From contig NZ_QZWH01000020.1 of the NCBI RefSeq assembly GCF_003601925.1, forward strand, positions 1-64,000: a stretch of 64,000 bases of DNA, read 5' to 3'. Made by a program: the position numbers and the translations under genes. The notes under the pieces are model-generated. The model was given only the letters and a program-made list of their open reading frames with translations, was not told the DNA's origin and ran no database searches. This DNA comes from Buttiauxella izardii. Lineage in GTDB: Bacteria > Pseudomonadota > Gammaproteobacteria > Enterobacterales > Enterobacteriaceae. Shown here one piece after another: positions 1 through 9,978 of the stretch (positions within the stretch are counted from its first letter, which is position 1; each line of letters begins with the position of its first letter).

Positions 1-432
1 CTCCCGGCGATCGCACCCTCCAGCCGTTCCCGACGGCTGGCCCCGGCCACCAGGAGTCAAAATGGAGGCGATTGAAGCCGGAACCAGAGGTCAACGTCAA
101 AAGCTAAGGTCAAAAACCAAACCGGTTTTGACCTTGTTCCCGGTATAAATTGCCCCAGTGTTCCCCATAAGTCAGGGTTGAGCTGCCGGGAGCAGCGAAA
201 GAGAGCGATCGTCGGGAACGAGTCGCGAACGACCCTGATGTTGGGGATAAGCTGGGGTTTACCGCGCAGCGGCAATTTAATCACCGGGCGACGGGGTCGC
301 CAGGGGGATGTCGTTATCCCACTGGCACGTTCACCGTTTGCGGGCAGTAAAGAGATAACTGAACGCACGGGTGAACGGAAAATCAGCGAAGCTTAAAGAT
401 TTCACCCTGACAAATTTTCCGGGGCGAGGACG
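1..432. other. Unassigned stretch, no convincing gene
   Basis: No gene can be supported here. The longest open frame (57-368, minus strand, 103 codons) is rich in Pro and Arg and matches no family I recognise. A frame at 178-396 on the plus strand overlaps it. The region has an imperfect inverted repeat at 106-135 (AAGGTCAAAAACC facing GGTTTTGACCTT). Translation in the 57-368 frame looks somewhat like the short hypothetical proteins often predicted in enterobacterial repeat or prophage-edge DNA, but this is only an impression. Confidence 0.3.
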
Positions 433-1320
433 CTATGAACTGACCGGCCAAAACTCCTTACAGCATGCAATCCACGCCTGTGCACTCTGGGAAATATAAA
501 CCCCTTCACGCCAAATCATCGCTAGTTGCCACGTTAAATCACTATTTAACGGCAGCCACATCAACGTGTTTTTATCCAGCTTCTGGCAAATTGTTTCGGG
601 CAAAATCGCAATCCCGACACCGGCCTGAACCATTGCTGCGAGGAAATCCCACTGCCCGCTGCGCACCGCAATTTTTGGCGTAAAACCGTGTTCGTGGAAA
701 AGCTGAATTAACTGGCGGCTCAGGGCGAAATCTTCGTTATAAATCAGCAGCGGATGGGCGGCGAGTTCAATGGGATCGATGCTTTCGCGTTTCATCCACG
801 GCCCGGAGCGCGGCACCAGAACACACAACGGATTATGAAGCAGCGGGAGCGAAGAAAACGTGTGCTCGTCCTCGACAGGAAGCGCGGTCATAGCCAAATC
901 CAGCTCGCCATTCAGCACCGCTTGTTGCACCGTCAAACCGCCAAACTCAGAAATCTTCAGCTCAACGCCGGGGTAGCGTTGGCGATACAGGCTGATTGGC
1001 CCGGCCATCAGCATGCCTACCATCGGCGGAATACCGAGGCGTAACACGCCTTTGTTCAGATGGTTAATGTCGCCAAGTTCGGCTTCAAGCTGGCGAAATT
1101 CCGCCAAAATCGCCAAACCGCGCTGATAAACCGCTTCACCGGTATCCGTCAGCAAGAGCTTGCGTCCATTACGAATCAGCAACGTGCAACCGAGTTCATC
1201 CTCGAGGTTGCGCAGCATCTTGCTGATAGTCGGCTGAGTGACAAACATCTTCTCGGCAGCGCGGGTAAAGCTTTGCTGGCGAACCACTTCAACAAAATAA
1301 CGCAGCGTCCTGATGTCCAT
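433..1320 (-). CDS. LysR-family regulator, probable CidR-type
   Basis: This is a LysR-type transcriptional regulator of 295 residues, the usual length. The N-terminal winged helix-turn-helix (about residues 1-60) carries the typical pattern SFTRAAEKMFVTQPTISKML. The rest is the periplasmic-binding-protein-like effector domain. The start at 1320 (MDIRTLRYF) is preferred over the ATG at 1326 because AGGA lies six bases upstream of it. The gene is divergent from a CidA-CidB fusion, with 102 bp between the two starts. That arrangement is typical of CidR/YwbI-type regulators, which respond to acetate or pyruvate metabolism and control holin-like cid/lrg genes. The family is certain. The CidR role is inferred from the neighbour. 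Confidence 0.88.
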   Translation of the reverse strand: MDIRTLRYFVEVVRQQSFTRAAEKMFVTQPTISKMLRNLEDELGCTLLIRNGRKLLLTDTGEAVYQRGLAILAEFRQLEAELGDINHLNKGVLRLGIPPMVGMLMAGPISLYRQRYPGVELKISEFGGLTVQQAVLNGELDLAMTALPVEDEHTFSSLPLLHNPLCVLVPRSGPWMKRESIDPIELAAHPLLIYNEDFALSRQLIQLFHEHGFTPKIAVRSGQWDFLAAMVQAGVGIAILPETICQKLDKNTLMWLPLNSDLTWQLAMIWREGVYISQSAQAWIACCKEFWPVSS

Positions 1321-1346
1321 AATCATTCCTGTTGGCTATACCTTTG

Positions 1347-1390
1347 ATGATTTTAATTCATTTCAATCATTGTGGAGAGCTAACTATAAT
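1347..1390 (+). promoter_or_regulatory. Promoter and LysR-type operator before cidAB fusion
   Basis: The divergent gap holds a perfect TATAAT (1385-1390), placed to drive the plus-strand gene. Upstream is an interrupted inverted repeat ATGATT (1347-1352) and AATCAT (1365-1370), the size and place expected for a LysR regulator site. No good -35 is seen, which fits a promoter that needs an activator. Inferred from pattern only. Confidence 0.5.
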
Positions 1391-1422
1391 CGCAACCTCA
1401 TAATTTTTTGGAAGCCGCTCTC

Positions 1423-2526
1423 ATGGCCGTGGCGTTGCGTCGTTTTACGCCAGTTTTGATTAGCCGTATTCAAGTCCCGGTACAAGTTGCGCTGTACGTC
1501 GGGCTGTTTCTTTTTGCGCAATGGCTGGTTGAAGTGTGGAACTTGCCGCTGCCAGCAAACCTGGTCGGAATGCTGATGATGCTGGCATTGATTGTCTGCC
1601 GCGTTATTCCGCTGAAATGGGTGCGAGCCGGTTCACGCTGGTTGTTAGCTGAAATGCTGCTGTTCTTTGTGCCAGCGGTCGTCGCGGTGGTGAATTACGC
1701 CCAATTATTAATGGTCGATGGCTGGCGTATTTTCCTGGTGATTGCTATCAGCACCTCGCTGGTTCTGGGAGCAACGGCGCTGGTTGTCGACAAAGTTTAT
1801 CGCTATGAACTGGCGCGTGAAGCAGGCAGGCGCGTGGTGAGTAACTTTCAACTCAGTATTCTGTGCCTGCTGATCACACTCGGGCTGTACTACGCCAATA
1901 AAAAACTCTACCGCCGCTTTCGTAAACTGCCTTTAATGCCGCTGCTGCTAACCCCCATTTTATTGGTGGCGATGCTGGTTTTCGGCCATATCTCTTATCA
2001 AAATTATATGGGCGAAGCGCACTGGTTATTGTGGCTGCTTGGCCCGGCGACCATCGCGTTTGCGGTGCCGGTTTATGACAATCTCAATGTGATTAAGCGC
2101 CACTGGATGTCGCTGTCCGCGGGCGTTATTACCGCCACCGTGGTTGCCGTCACCAGTTCCGTCTGGCTGGCGCGTCTGTTTACTTTGTCTGATGAAATTC
2201 AGCGCAGCCTGGCGGTGCGCTCAATCACCACGCCTTTCGCGCTGGCAGCCGCCAAACCCCTCGGCGGGCAACCTGAGCTGGTGGCGTTATTTGTTGTTGT
2301 CACGGGCGTATTCGGTATGGCGATTGGCGATGTGCTTTTTTTGCGCCTCGCGATCCGCGAAGGAATGGCGAAAGGCGCGGGTTTTGGTGCCGGTTCACAC
2401 GGCGCAGGCACCGCACGTTCCTACGAACTTGGTCCGCAGGAAGGTGTGGTTGCCAGCCTGGTGATGATGTTTTCAGGTATTTTGATGGTGCTGCTGGCAC
2501 CGGTTGTTAAGTGGTTGATGTTTTAA
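1423..2526 (+). CDS. Fused CidA-CidB (LrgA-LrgB) membrane protein
   Basis: One open frame encodes both halves of a holin/antiholin-like pair that is normally two genes. Residues about 1-125 match CidA/LrgA (four hydrophobic segments, PLPANLVGMLMML motif). Residues from about 139 to the end match CidB/LrgB (many membrane segments, SVWLARLFTLS, AAKPLGG, SHGAGTA). The ATG at 1423 is chosen over the TTG at 1408 because GGAAG lies eight bases upstream. At the junction, a GTG codon (1837) overlaps a TGA in the next frame (1838-1840) and follows a purine-rich AGGCAGG. This looks like the relic of a GTGA start/stop overlap between two genes, so a frameshift may have fused them. The family acts in overflow metabolism, metabolite export or autolysis. 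The plant plastid glycolate/glycerate transporter is a fused homologue. Confidence 0.85.
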   Translation: MAVALRRFTPVLISRIQVPVQVALYVGLFLFAQWLVEVWNLPLPANLVGMLMMLALIVCRVIPLKWVRAGSRWLLAEMLLFFVPAVVAVVNYAQLLMVDGWRIFLVIAISTSLVLGATALVVDKVYRYELAREAGRRVVSNFQLSILCLLITLGLYYANKKLYRRFRKLPLMPLLLTPILLVAMLVFGHISYQNYMGEAHWLLWLLGPATIAFAVPVYDNLNVIKRHWMSLSAGVITATVVAVTSSVWLARLFTLSDEIQRSLAVRSITTPFALAAAKPLGGQPELVALFVVVTGVFGMAIGDVLFLRLAIREGMAKGAGFGAGSHGAGTARSYELGPQEGVVASLVMMFSGILMVLLAPVVKWLMF

Positions 2527-2561
2527 CAGAAACGGTGGACCACCCTACAAAACCGTTATTC

Positions 2562-2592
2562 GTAGGTCGGATAAGCGAAGCGTCATCCGACA
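2562..2592. repeat. REP palindrome
   Basis: GTAGGTCGGATAAGCG followed by AAGCGTCATCCGACA forms a hairpin typical of enterobacterial REP elements. A second, different half-palindrome (GGTGGACCACCCTAC) lies just before it at about 2534-2548. It sits between the convergent cidAB-fusion and oxidoreductase genes. Confidence 0.85.
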
Positions 2593-2625
2593 TTTTCCAG
2601 TAATTCAACCCAACCTGGTAAGCAC

Positions 2626-3921
2626 TCACTTACCTTTCAACCGTGCCACCAACTCAAACTCCTTAAACTGCACCGGGCGCTGCTGCTGCATAGAAATATT
2701 CCCGGCGATACCGGTCAAAATCGACATCGCCCCGGCGCGGTGATCGGCTGCGCGTTTTAGTGGGTCGTTACCTGGCTCGCCAAATAAATCAGCCAACATC
2801 GCGTTATCGCCGCCGCCGTGGCCGCCTGCTCCAATACTGAAATCGGCTTTATAAGGCGCGGCAAACATCGGGAACACGGTGATATCGCAGCTTTCCAGGC
2901 TGCCTTCGTTTTCGCGATCGCCCCCGGCATTCACATACGACATTTCCACCAGTTTCATCTCGAGCCGCCCACGACTGCCGTTGAACACCACATTTAGCCC
3001 TTCCCACGGCAAATACGCATTCAGCGAGTAAGTCATCTGTACCTGGTTTTGGTATTTCACCAGCACTGACAGCGTATCTTCGATAGTGATTCCGTCGCTG
3101 AAAACGCTCTGATCGCGGTAATAGTTATCTTCGTGTTCCGCATCCAGATACAGCTCTTTGAGCTGCTCGTTGTCTTCCATATGCAGCGCGAACGGGTCGT
3201 CTTTTGCAGCGGCATAACCGTGAGCGCGTGGGTAAAACTGCGAGACGCCTCGCTTTTCGGCATTCTCTTTGCCATAAAAACGCAGCCCACCTTCCGCGTA
3301 AACACGTTCCGGATAACTGCCCAGCCAGAAGTTCATCAGGTCGAAATGGTGGGTGGATTTATGCACCAGCAGGCCGCCGCTGTTGCGTTTTTCGCGGTGC
3401 CAGCGACGGAAATAATCCGCGCCATGTTCGATATTGAGCAGCCACTCGAAATGGACGGAAAATACTTCGCCGATGGTGTCGTTCATCAGCAGTTCGCGGA
3501 TTTTGCTGTGATGCGGCGCGTAACGGTAATTAAACGCGACACGCACCTGACGGCCAGTTTCTTCGATGGCATCGAGAATGCGCAGTGCGCGCTTTTCATC
3601 AATGGTCATCGGCTTTTCGGTAATTACATCGCAACCGGCGTGCAGCGCTCGCACAATATAATCGTCATGCGTGCGGTCCATGGTGGTGACGATGACAATA
3701 TCCGGGCGGGTTTCGTGGAGCATGATTTCAAATTCGGCGGCTTTCCATGTTGATGCCGGAGCCGCACCCGCCTTGCTCAAGAGCTTATTGGCAACCTTCA
3801 TGCGCGTCTGGTTGGTGTCGCAAAATGCGACCAACTGCGCATTATCTTTCCATTTCCCACTGATGGCTTCAATATATAATCCGGCACGTCCGCCAGTACC
3901 CACTAATGCATATTTTTTCAT
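2626..3921 (-). CDS. Gfo/Idh/MocA-family oxidoreductase
   Basis: This is an NAD(P)-dependent sugar or cyclitol oxidoreductase of 431 residues. The N-terminal Rossmann fold begins YALVGTGGRAG. The family's EKP motif is present (DVITEKPMTIDE), as is the conserved GGLLVHKSTHHFDLMNFW segment that usually supplies catalytic His and Asp residues. The start at 3921 (MKKYALVG) is preferred over 3936 because GAGGA lies just upstream. At about 430 residues it belongs to the longer subgroup with an extended C-terminal sheet domain. It is divergent from a glycosidase-like gene, with 60 bp between. I infer that the pair degrades a modified sugar or glycoside. The substrate cannot be told from sequence alone. 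Confidence 0.85.
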   Translation of the reverse strand: MKKYALVGTGGRAGLYIEAISGKWKDNAQLVAFCDTNQTRMKVANKLLSKAGAAPASTWKAAEFEIMLHETRPDIVIVTTMDRTHDDYIVRALHAGCDVITEKPMTIDEKRALRILDAIEETGRQVRVAFNYRYAPHHSKIRELLMNDTIGEVFSVHFEWLLNIEHGADYFRRWHREKRNSGGLLVHKSTHHFDLMNFWLGSYPERVYAEGGLRFYGKENAEKRGVSQFYPRAHGYAAAKDDPFALHMEDNEQLKELYLDAEHEDNYYRDQSVFSDGITIEDTLSVLVKYQNQVQMTYSLNAYLPWEGLNVVFNGSRGRLEMKLVEMSYVNAGGDRENEGSLESCDITVFPMFAAPYKADFSIGAGGHGGGDNAMLADLFGEPGNDPLKRAADHRAGAMSILTGIAGNISMQQQRPVQFKEFELVARLKGK

Positions 3922-3981
3922 AATGTCCTCATTCATGAAGTCATGGTATTTTTTAGAAATTCGTTATTTTCGGTAATACAG

Positions 3982-5538
3982 ATGAAACTGGTTCCGCATC
4001 AATTAATGGAGTTAAACAGCCCGTTTATTTGGCACTGGCCGTGGTTAGTTTCCTGCGTGAATACCGCCAAAATTCACGGATTCACGGGCATTATTCTTCA
4101 TCAGCAGGAATTACTTTCACTGCTGGCTACACCGTCGCCGCTCAGTTATCGCCACGATGTTGAAAACCTTATTCATCAGCAAAAAAACGCCCTGCAATAT
4201 TTAAAAAAAGTCAGCGTTTATTTGCAGGAAAATAACCTTAGTTTCTGGTTACAAGGCGAAGCCGCGCCAACAGATGACATCATCAGACGTAAATTCCCTG
4301 AATTTTCTTTTGATGAACGCAGCACGCCGGATTTCTGGCAGCCGTTTTACTCGTCGATATTGGCTCAGTTACTGCCGTTATTGCCGCATCTCGGCGGCCT
4401 GATATTCAGCCTGACCACTCCGCAGTTTCAGACTGACGGCTGGCAACAAAGCCTGCATCACGTCTGGAGCCTGTTACGCGCCCAGGGTAAAAAACTCATC
4501 CTGCGTGATTTCATTGATACCAGTTGGCCGCGCCAACAGCTTTCTCGCGTGTTATCGGGCCTGCCGGATGACGTTCGCGCTTCGATTAAAGCCACCGAAC
4601 TCGACTACCATCCAGGTTTTGCTAATCACCCTAATATCGTTTCGCTCAGCGGGCGAAAAAAGTGGATCGAATATGATCTGTGGGGCACCGGTTACGGCTG
4701 GACGATCCTGCCCTGTTATCTGGGTGATGAAATCCAGGGGCGGCTCAGTTGGGCGACGAGCCTTGCCGACCACAATATCGAAACCATTACCTCGCGCGTT
4801 TCATGGCAATGGTTGCCCGACGGTCTGACGATGGATTCTGCCAACGCCATCAATCTTATTGGCCTGAGCAATGCCAACCAGATTCAGCCTGCAAACACTC
4901 TCGATATCTGGATAGAGCAGCAAAATCTCGGCTTTCGCAGCAAATCAGACCGCCAGCGTTTTAGTGCGCTATATGCATCGAGTTATGAGTGGCTGTGCAA
5001 AACACCGAATCTGTTAGGGCGGCGAATGCACTACCAAAGCCAAATCCCGGAAAGCTATGCGCAGGCGCAGCAACTGCTGCATACCGACATTCGCAGTGCC
5101 AACTGGGCGCAGGCATTCCAGCCACTTTTCCCGACCGACGACCCCGCACTCGGTGTTGAACAGCGCCAGCTTATTCAGCTCGAGAAAGAGAGCGCTCAAT
5201 TTCTCGCAACCTCGGCACTCCGACAGTTGCGGGAGCTGCGCATCACTTGCCATAACGACACGATCGAGCGCCTTGAAGCCGCCTGGCGTAACGCCGAAAT
5301 GTACGGTCAGCTTTTCTCGCGAGTTGCGTTTGCCGTCAGCGACAGGCAAATGAGCGAACACTATGGCGATACGGCACTGGTCGCGAAAACTGCCGTACAT
5401 CATCGCGAAGAACTACTGCGTTTTGCCGATACGCTCGAACGTTGGGCTGATTTACCGCCGTCGGCCTGCCCAAACTATGTCTCGCTGTTATTGAACGCTG
5501 AACGTTTAGGCAAATTCGCGGATAGCCTGTTGAGATAA
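3982..5538 (+). CDS. Large protein resembling glycoside hydrolases
   Basis: This encodes 518 residues with no signal peptide, so it is probably cytoplasmic. I do not recognise a precise family. The segment around residues 215-265 (GRKKWIEYDLWGTGYGW, then LPCYLGDEIQGRLSWA) resembles the barrel-domain region of alpha-glucuronidase-like and related glycosidases. A long alpha-helical C-terminal part follows from about residue 340. The start is uncertain: 3982 is preferred, while an ATG at 3943 is in frame but would leave only 21 bp to the divergent gene. It faces a Gfo/Idh/MocA oxidoreductase across a short divergent promoter, so the two probably share an inducer. Glycosidase activity is inferred. 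Confidence 0.55.
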   Translation: MKLVPHQLMELNSPFIWHWPWLVSCVNTAKIHGFTGIILHQQELLSLLATPSPLSYRHDVENLIHQQKNALQYLKKVSVYLQENNLSFWLQGEAAPTDDIIRRKFPEFSFDERSTPDFWQPFYSSILAQLLPLLPHLGGLIFSLTTPQFQTDGWQQSLHHVWSLLRAQGKKLILRDFIDTSWPRQQLSRVLSGLPDDVRASIKATELDYHPGFANHPNIVSLSGRKKWIEYDLWGTGYGWTILPCYLGDEIQGRLSWATSLADHNIETITSRVSWQWLPDGLTMDSANAINLIGLSNANQIQPANTLDIWIEQQNLGFRSKSDRQRFSALYASSYEWLCKTPNLLGRRMHYQSQIPESYAQAQQLLHTDIRSANWAQAFQPLFPTDDPALGVEQRQLIQLEKESAQFLATSALRQLRELRITCHNDTIERLEAAWRNAEMYGQLFSRVAFAVSDRQMSEHYGDTALVAKTAVHHREELLRFADTLERWADLPPSACPNYVSLLLNAERLGKFADSLLR

Positions 5539-5646
5539 TCATAAGAAGACGGGGAGGCGCTGTCAGGCTGGAAGTTGCGGATAAAACGGCATGGGAGTGG
5601 GCAATGGCAAATCTCGCGATCAGGCTCGCAAAAAGCTAAAAAACAC

Positions 5647-5662
5647 TGTGAAACGAATCACA
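5647..5662. promoter_or_regulatory. Consensus CRP site in a convergent gap
   Basis: The sequence TGTGA-AACGAA-TCACA is a perfect match to the CRP core palindrome. It lies between the end of the glycosidase-like gene and the actP terminator. No gene start lies downstream on either strand at the usual distance, and no clear -10 was found. Either it serves an unannotated RNA or it is chance. Confidence 0.55.
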
Positions 5663-5732
5663 TTTTGTGGTCGGGAAACCGTGAGGAACGACACGATGAG
5701 CGTGGAAAAGTGTGAGGTTTAAGCAGAATAAA

Positions 5733-5761
5733 CTTCCCGGCTCAGAGCGAGCCGGGAAGTG
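5733..5761 (-). terminator. Intrinsic terminator of the acs-yjcH-actP operon
   Basis: A 12-base-pair perfect stem (ACTTCCCGGCTC and its complement) with a five-base loop is followed on the minus strand by TTTATT. It lies just past the actP stop codon. Confidence 0.8.
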
Positions 5762-5771
5762 TTGTAGTTAA

Positions 5772-7430
5772 TTAATGCGCACGACCTTGTTCAATGCCAA
5801 TCCCGGTCTGGGAACGGATGAACTGAGCACGGAATTTCTCACGTTCGAGATTGCCTTCCGGGCTGTTATCGGTTGCCGAGAACACCCAAATCCCCACGAA
5901 CGCCACCAGAATCGAGAACAGCGCCGGATATTCGTACGGGAAGATGGCTGTGGCGTGACCCAGAACCTGCACCCAAACCGTTGGGCCGAGGATCATCAGA
6001 ATCACCGCCGTCAGCAGGCCGAGCCAGCCGCCAATCATCGCGCCACGCGTGGTCAGTTTCGACCAGTACATCGAGAGCAGAATAATCGGGAAGTTACAGC
6101 TCGCCGCGATGGAGAACGCCAGGCCAACCATGAAGGCGATGTTTTGTTTCTCGAACAAAATCCCCAGCAGGATTGCCACCACGCCCAGTATCACAACGGT
6201 GATTTTCGACACTCTTAACTCGTCACGCTCAGACGCGCCTTTACGGAACACGTTGGCGTAAAGGTCATGCGAAACCGCTGACGCACCCGCGAGTGTCAAA
6301 CCGGCAACCACCGCAAGAATGGTGGCGAAGGCAACCGCCGAGATAAAGCCTAAGAACAGGCTGCCGCCAACCGCATCGGCCAGGTGAACCGCCGCCATGT
6401 TATTGCCGCCAATCAACGCGCCCGCCGCATCTTTAAAGGCTGGGTTTGCACCTACCAACATGATCGCGCCAAAGCCGATGATAAAGGTCAGGATGTAGAA
6501 ATAGCCCATGAACCCGGTGGCAAACAGCACGCTTTTACGCGCTTCGCGGGCATCGCTGACCGTGAAGAAACGCATCAGAATATGTGGTAAACCGGCAGTA
6601 CCAAACATCAATCCTAATCCGAGAGAAAGCGCCGATATCGGGTCTTTCACTAATCCGCCAGGGCTCATAATCGCGACACCTTTTGGATGCACCACAATCG
6701 CTTCGGCGAACAAATTATTGAAGCTAAAGCCGACGTGTTTCATCACCATAAAGGCCATGAAACTTGCGCCGAACAGCAGCAATACGGCCTTGATGATTTG
6801 CACCCAGGTGGTGGCTAACATGCCGCCGAACAGCACGTACATCACCATCAACACGCCGACCAGCACCACCGCGACGTGGTAGTTCAGGCCGAACAGCAGC
6901 TCGATAAGTTTGCCCGCACCCACCATCTGGGCAATCAGGTAAAGCGCCACAACCACCAGAGAACCACAGGCCGACAGAATACGGATTGGCCCCTGTTTTA
7001 AGCGATAAGAGGCGACGTCTGCAAAGGTGTATTTGCCGAGGTTACGCAGGCGTTCGGCAATCAGGAACAGGATAATCGGCCAGCCGACCAAAAAGCCCAG
7101 CGAGTAAATCAGGCCGTCGTAGCCGGAAGTAAACACCAGCGCCGAAATACCGAGGAACGAGGCGGCAGACATATAGTCGCCCGCAATCGCCAGGCCGTTC
7201 TGGAAGCCGGTAATATTGCCGCCCGCGGTGTAGTAATCGCTGCGGGTGCGGGTACGTTTCGACGCCCAATACGTGATGCCAAGGGTGAAGGCGACGAAGA
7301 CGATAAACATGATAATCGCCTGCCAGTTAGTTGGCTGGCGCTGAACGGCTCCGGTAATGGCGTCTGCGGCAAACGCGGATGCCGACAGGCCGAGGAGTGG
7401 GGCGGCAGCGAGGCCGAGAAGACGTTTCAT
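5772..7430 (-). CDS. actP: Acetate/glycolate cation symporter ActP
   Basis: ActP is an inner-membrane sodium/solute symporter (SSS family) that takes up acetate and glycolate. The 552-residue product matches E. coli ActP (549) closely throughout. An N-terminal signal-like segment is followed by [12 protein letters not shown] and the conserved [20 protein letters not shown] region, then about 13 membrane segments. It ends in the same QGRAH. It is the last gene of the acs-yjcH-actP operon and overlaps yjcH by four bases. It supplies acetate to acetyl-CoA synthetase encoded upstream. Confidence 0.97.
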   Translation of the reverse strand: MKRLLGLAAAPLLGLSASAFAADAITGAVQRQPTNWQAIIMFIVFVAFTLGITYWASKRTRTRSDYYTAGGNITGFQNGLAIAGDYMSAASFLGISALVFTSGYDGLIYSLGFLVGWPIILFLIAERLRNLGKYTFADVASYRLKQGPIRILSACGSLVVVALYLIAQMVGAGKLIELLFGLNYHVAVVLVGVLMVMYVLFGGMLATTWVQIIKAVLLLFGASFMAFMVMKHVGFSFNNLFAEAIVVHPKGVAIMSPGGLVKDPISALSLGLGLMFGTAGLPHILMRFFTVSDAREARKSVLFATGFMGYFYILTFIIGFGAIMLVGANPAFKDAAGALIGGNNMAAVHLADAVGGSLFLGFISAVAFATILAVVAGLTLAGASAVSHDLYANVFRKGASERDELRVSKITVVILGVVAILLGILFEKQNIAFMVGLAFSIAASCNFPIILLSMYWSKLTTRGAMIGGWLGLLTAVILMILGPTVWVQVLGHATAIFPYEYPALFSILVAFVGIWVFSATDNSPEGNLEREKFRAQFIRSQTGIGIEQGRAH

Positions 7431-7744
7431 GATACCTTCACCTCGCGCAGCACGGCGTTATTCAGACGGTCAAACTCACCGTTGGCCCGCCAGACATAAA
7501 CGCCCGTCAGGAAGAATGAAACCAGAATCACACCAACCCCAATCGGAATGCCGCGCGTGACGGTGGTGCCTGCGTGTAAAGGCGTGCCCAGCCAGCCGGG
7601 CGCAAAGGCAATCAGCAAAATAAAGCTGATATAAATCACCAGCATGATGATCGACAAAATGGTGGCAAACCGTTGCCGTTTAGCGACTAACTCCCTGAAA
7701 TGCGCACTGTCTTCTATCCGTTGATAAAGTTGTTCACTCATCAC
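7427..7744 (-). CDS. yjcH: DUF485 inner-membrane protein YjcH
   Basis: This small membrane protein (105 residues) has two hydrophobic segments and the conserved [13 protein letters not shown] and [17 protein letters not shown] motifs of the DUF485 family. It is always found with ActP. It lies between acs and actP and overlaps actP by four bases, so translation is coupled. Its exact role is unknown; it is thought to accompany the symporter. Two ATGs stand side by side at the start. The first has GGAG about seven bases upstream. Confidence 0.93.
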   Translation of the reverse strand: MMSEQLYQRIEDSAHFRELVAKRQRFATILSIIMLVIYISFILLIAFAPGWLGTPLHAGTTVTRGIPIGVGVILVSFFLTGVYVWRANGEFDRLNNAVLREVKVS

Positions 7745-7783
7745 AGATCTCCAGAGTAGGGGTTGAGGTTTTTATTGTTTTGA

Positions 7784-7807
7784 CTCCCTCTCCCAAAGGG
7801 AGAGGGG
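7784..7807. repeat. CCCTCTCCC palindromic repeat
   Basis: CTCCCTCTCCCAAAGGGAGAG is a small hairpin in the yjcH-acs gap. The same motif occurs twice more in a larger palindrome at 16302-16384, so it is a dispersed intergenic repeat and not a gene-specific signal. Confidence 0.7.
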
Positions 7808-7814
7808 GGAAAGA

Positions 7815-9770
<1,956 letters not shown>

Positions 9771-9790
9771 GCTTTTTTTCTCCTTTTAGG

Positions 9791-9921
9791 ATGTTAATAA
9801 TATGTCACGCAAACGTTAATGATAGGGGCCGCTGGGAGCTTTGTTTACTTTTTGGGCGACAGATCACGCATTAATTAAATTGTTGAAAATCTAATCAATA
9901 GATCCTGTGAGGCGAGGGGCA
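9791..9921 (-). promoter_or_regulatory. acs promoter with two CRP-like sites
   Basis: Two CRP-like half-matched sites lie upstream: TGGGC-GACAGA-TCACG (9853-9868) and TGTGA-GGCGAG-GGGCA (9906-9921). Their centres are exactly 53 bp apart, the same spacing as the E. coli acsP2 sites at -69.5 and -122.5. That geometry puts the transcription start at about 9791, just downstream of an AT-rich -10 (TATTAT region) and 20 bases before the ATG. Confidence 0.6.
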
Positions 9922-9934
9922 AAAGGCAAAAAAA

Positions 9935-9956
9935 AGAGCTGCCGATTGGCAGCTCT
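9935..9956 (-). terminator. Intrinsic terminator of fdhF
   Basis: On the minus strand GAGCTGCC-AATC-GGCAGCTC forms a stem followed by a run of T (TTTTTTTTGCC). It lies 23 bases past the fdhF stop codon. Confidence 0.88.
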
Positions 9957-9978
9957 CAGGCGTGTTTCCTGGGGAATA

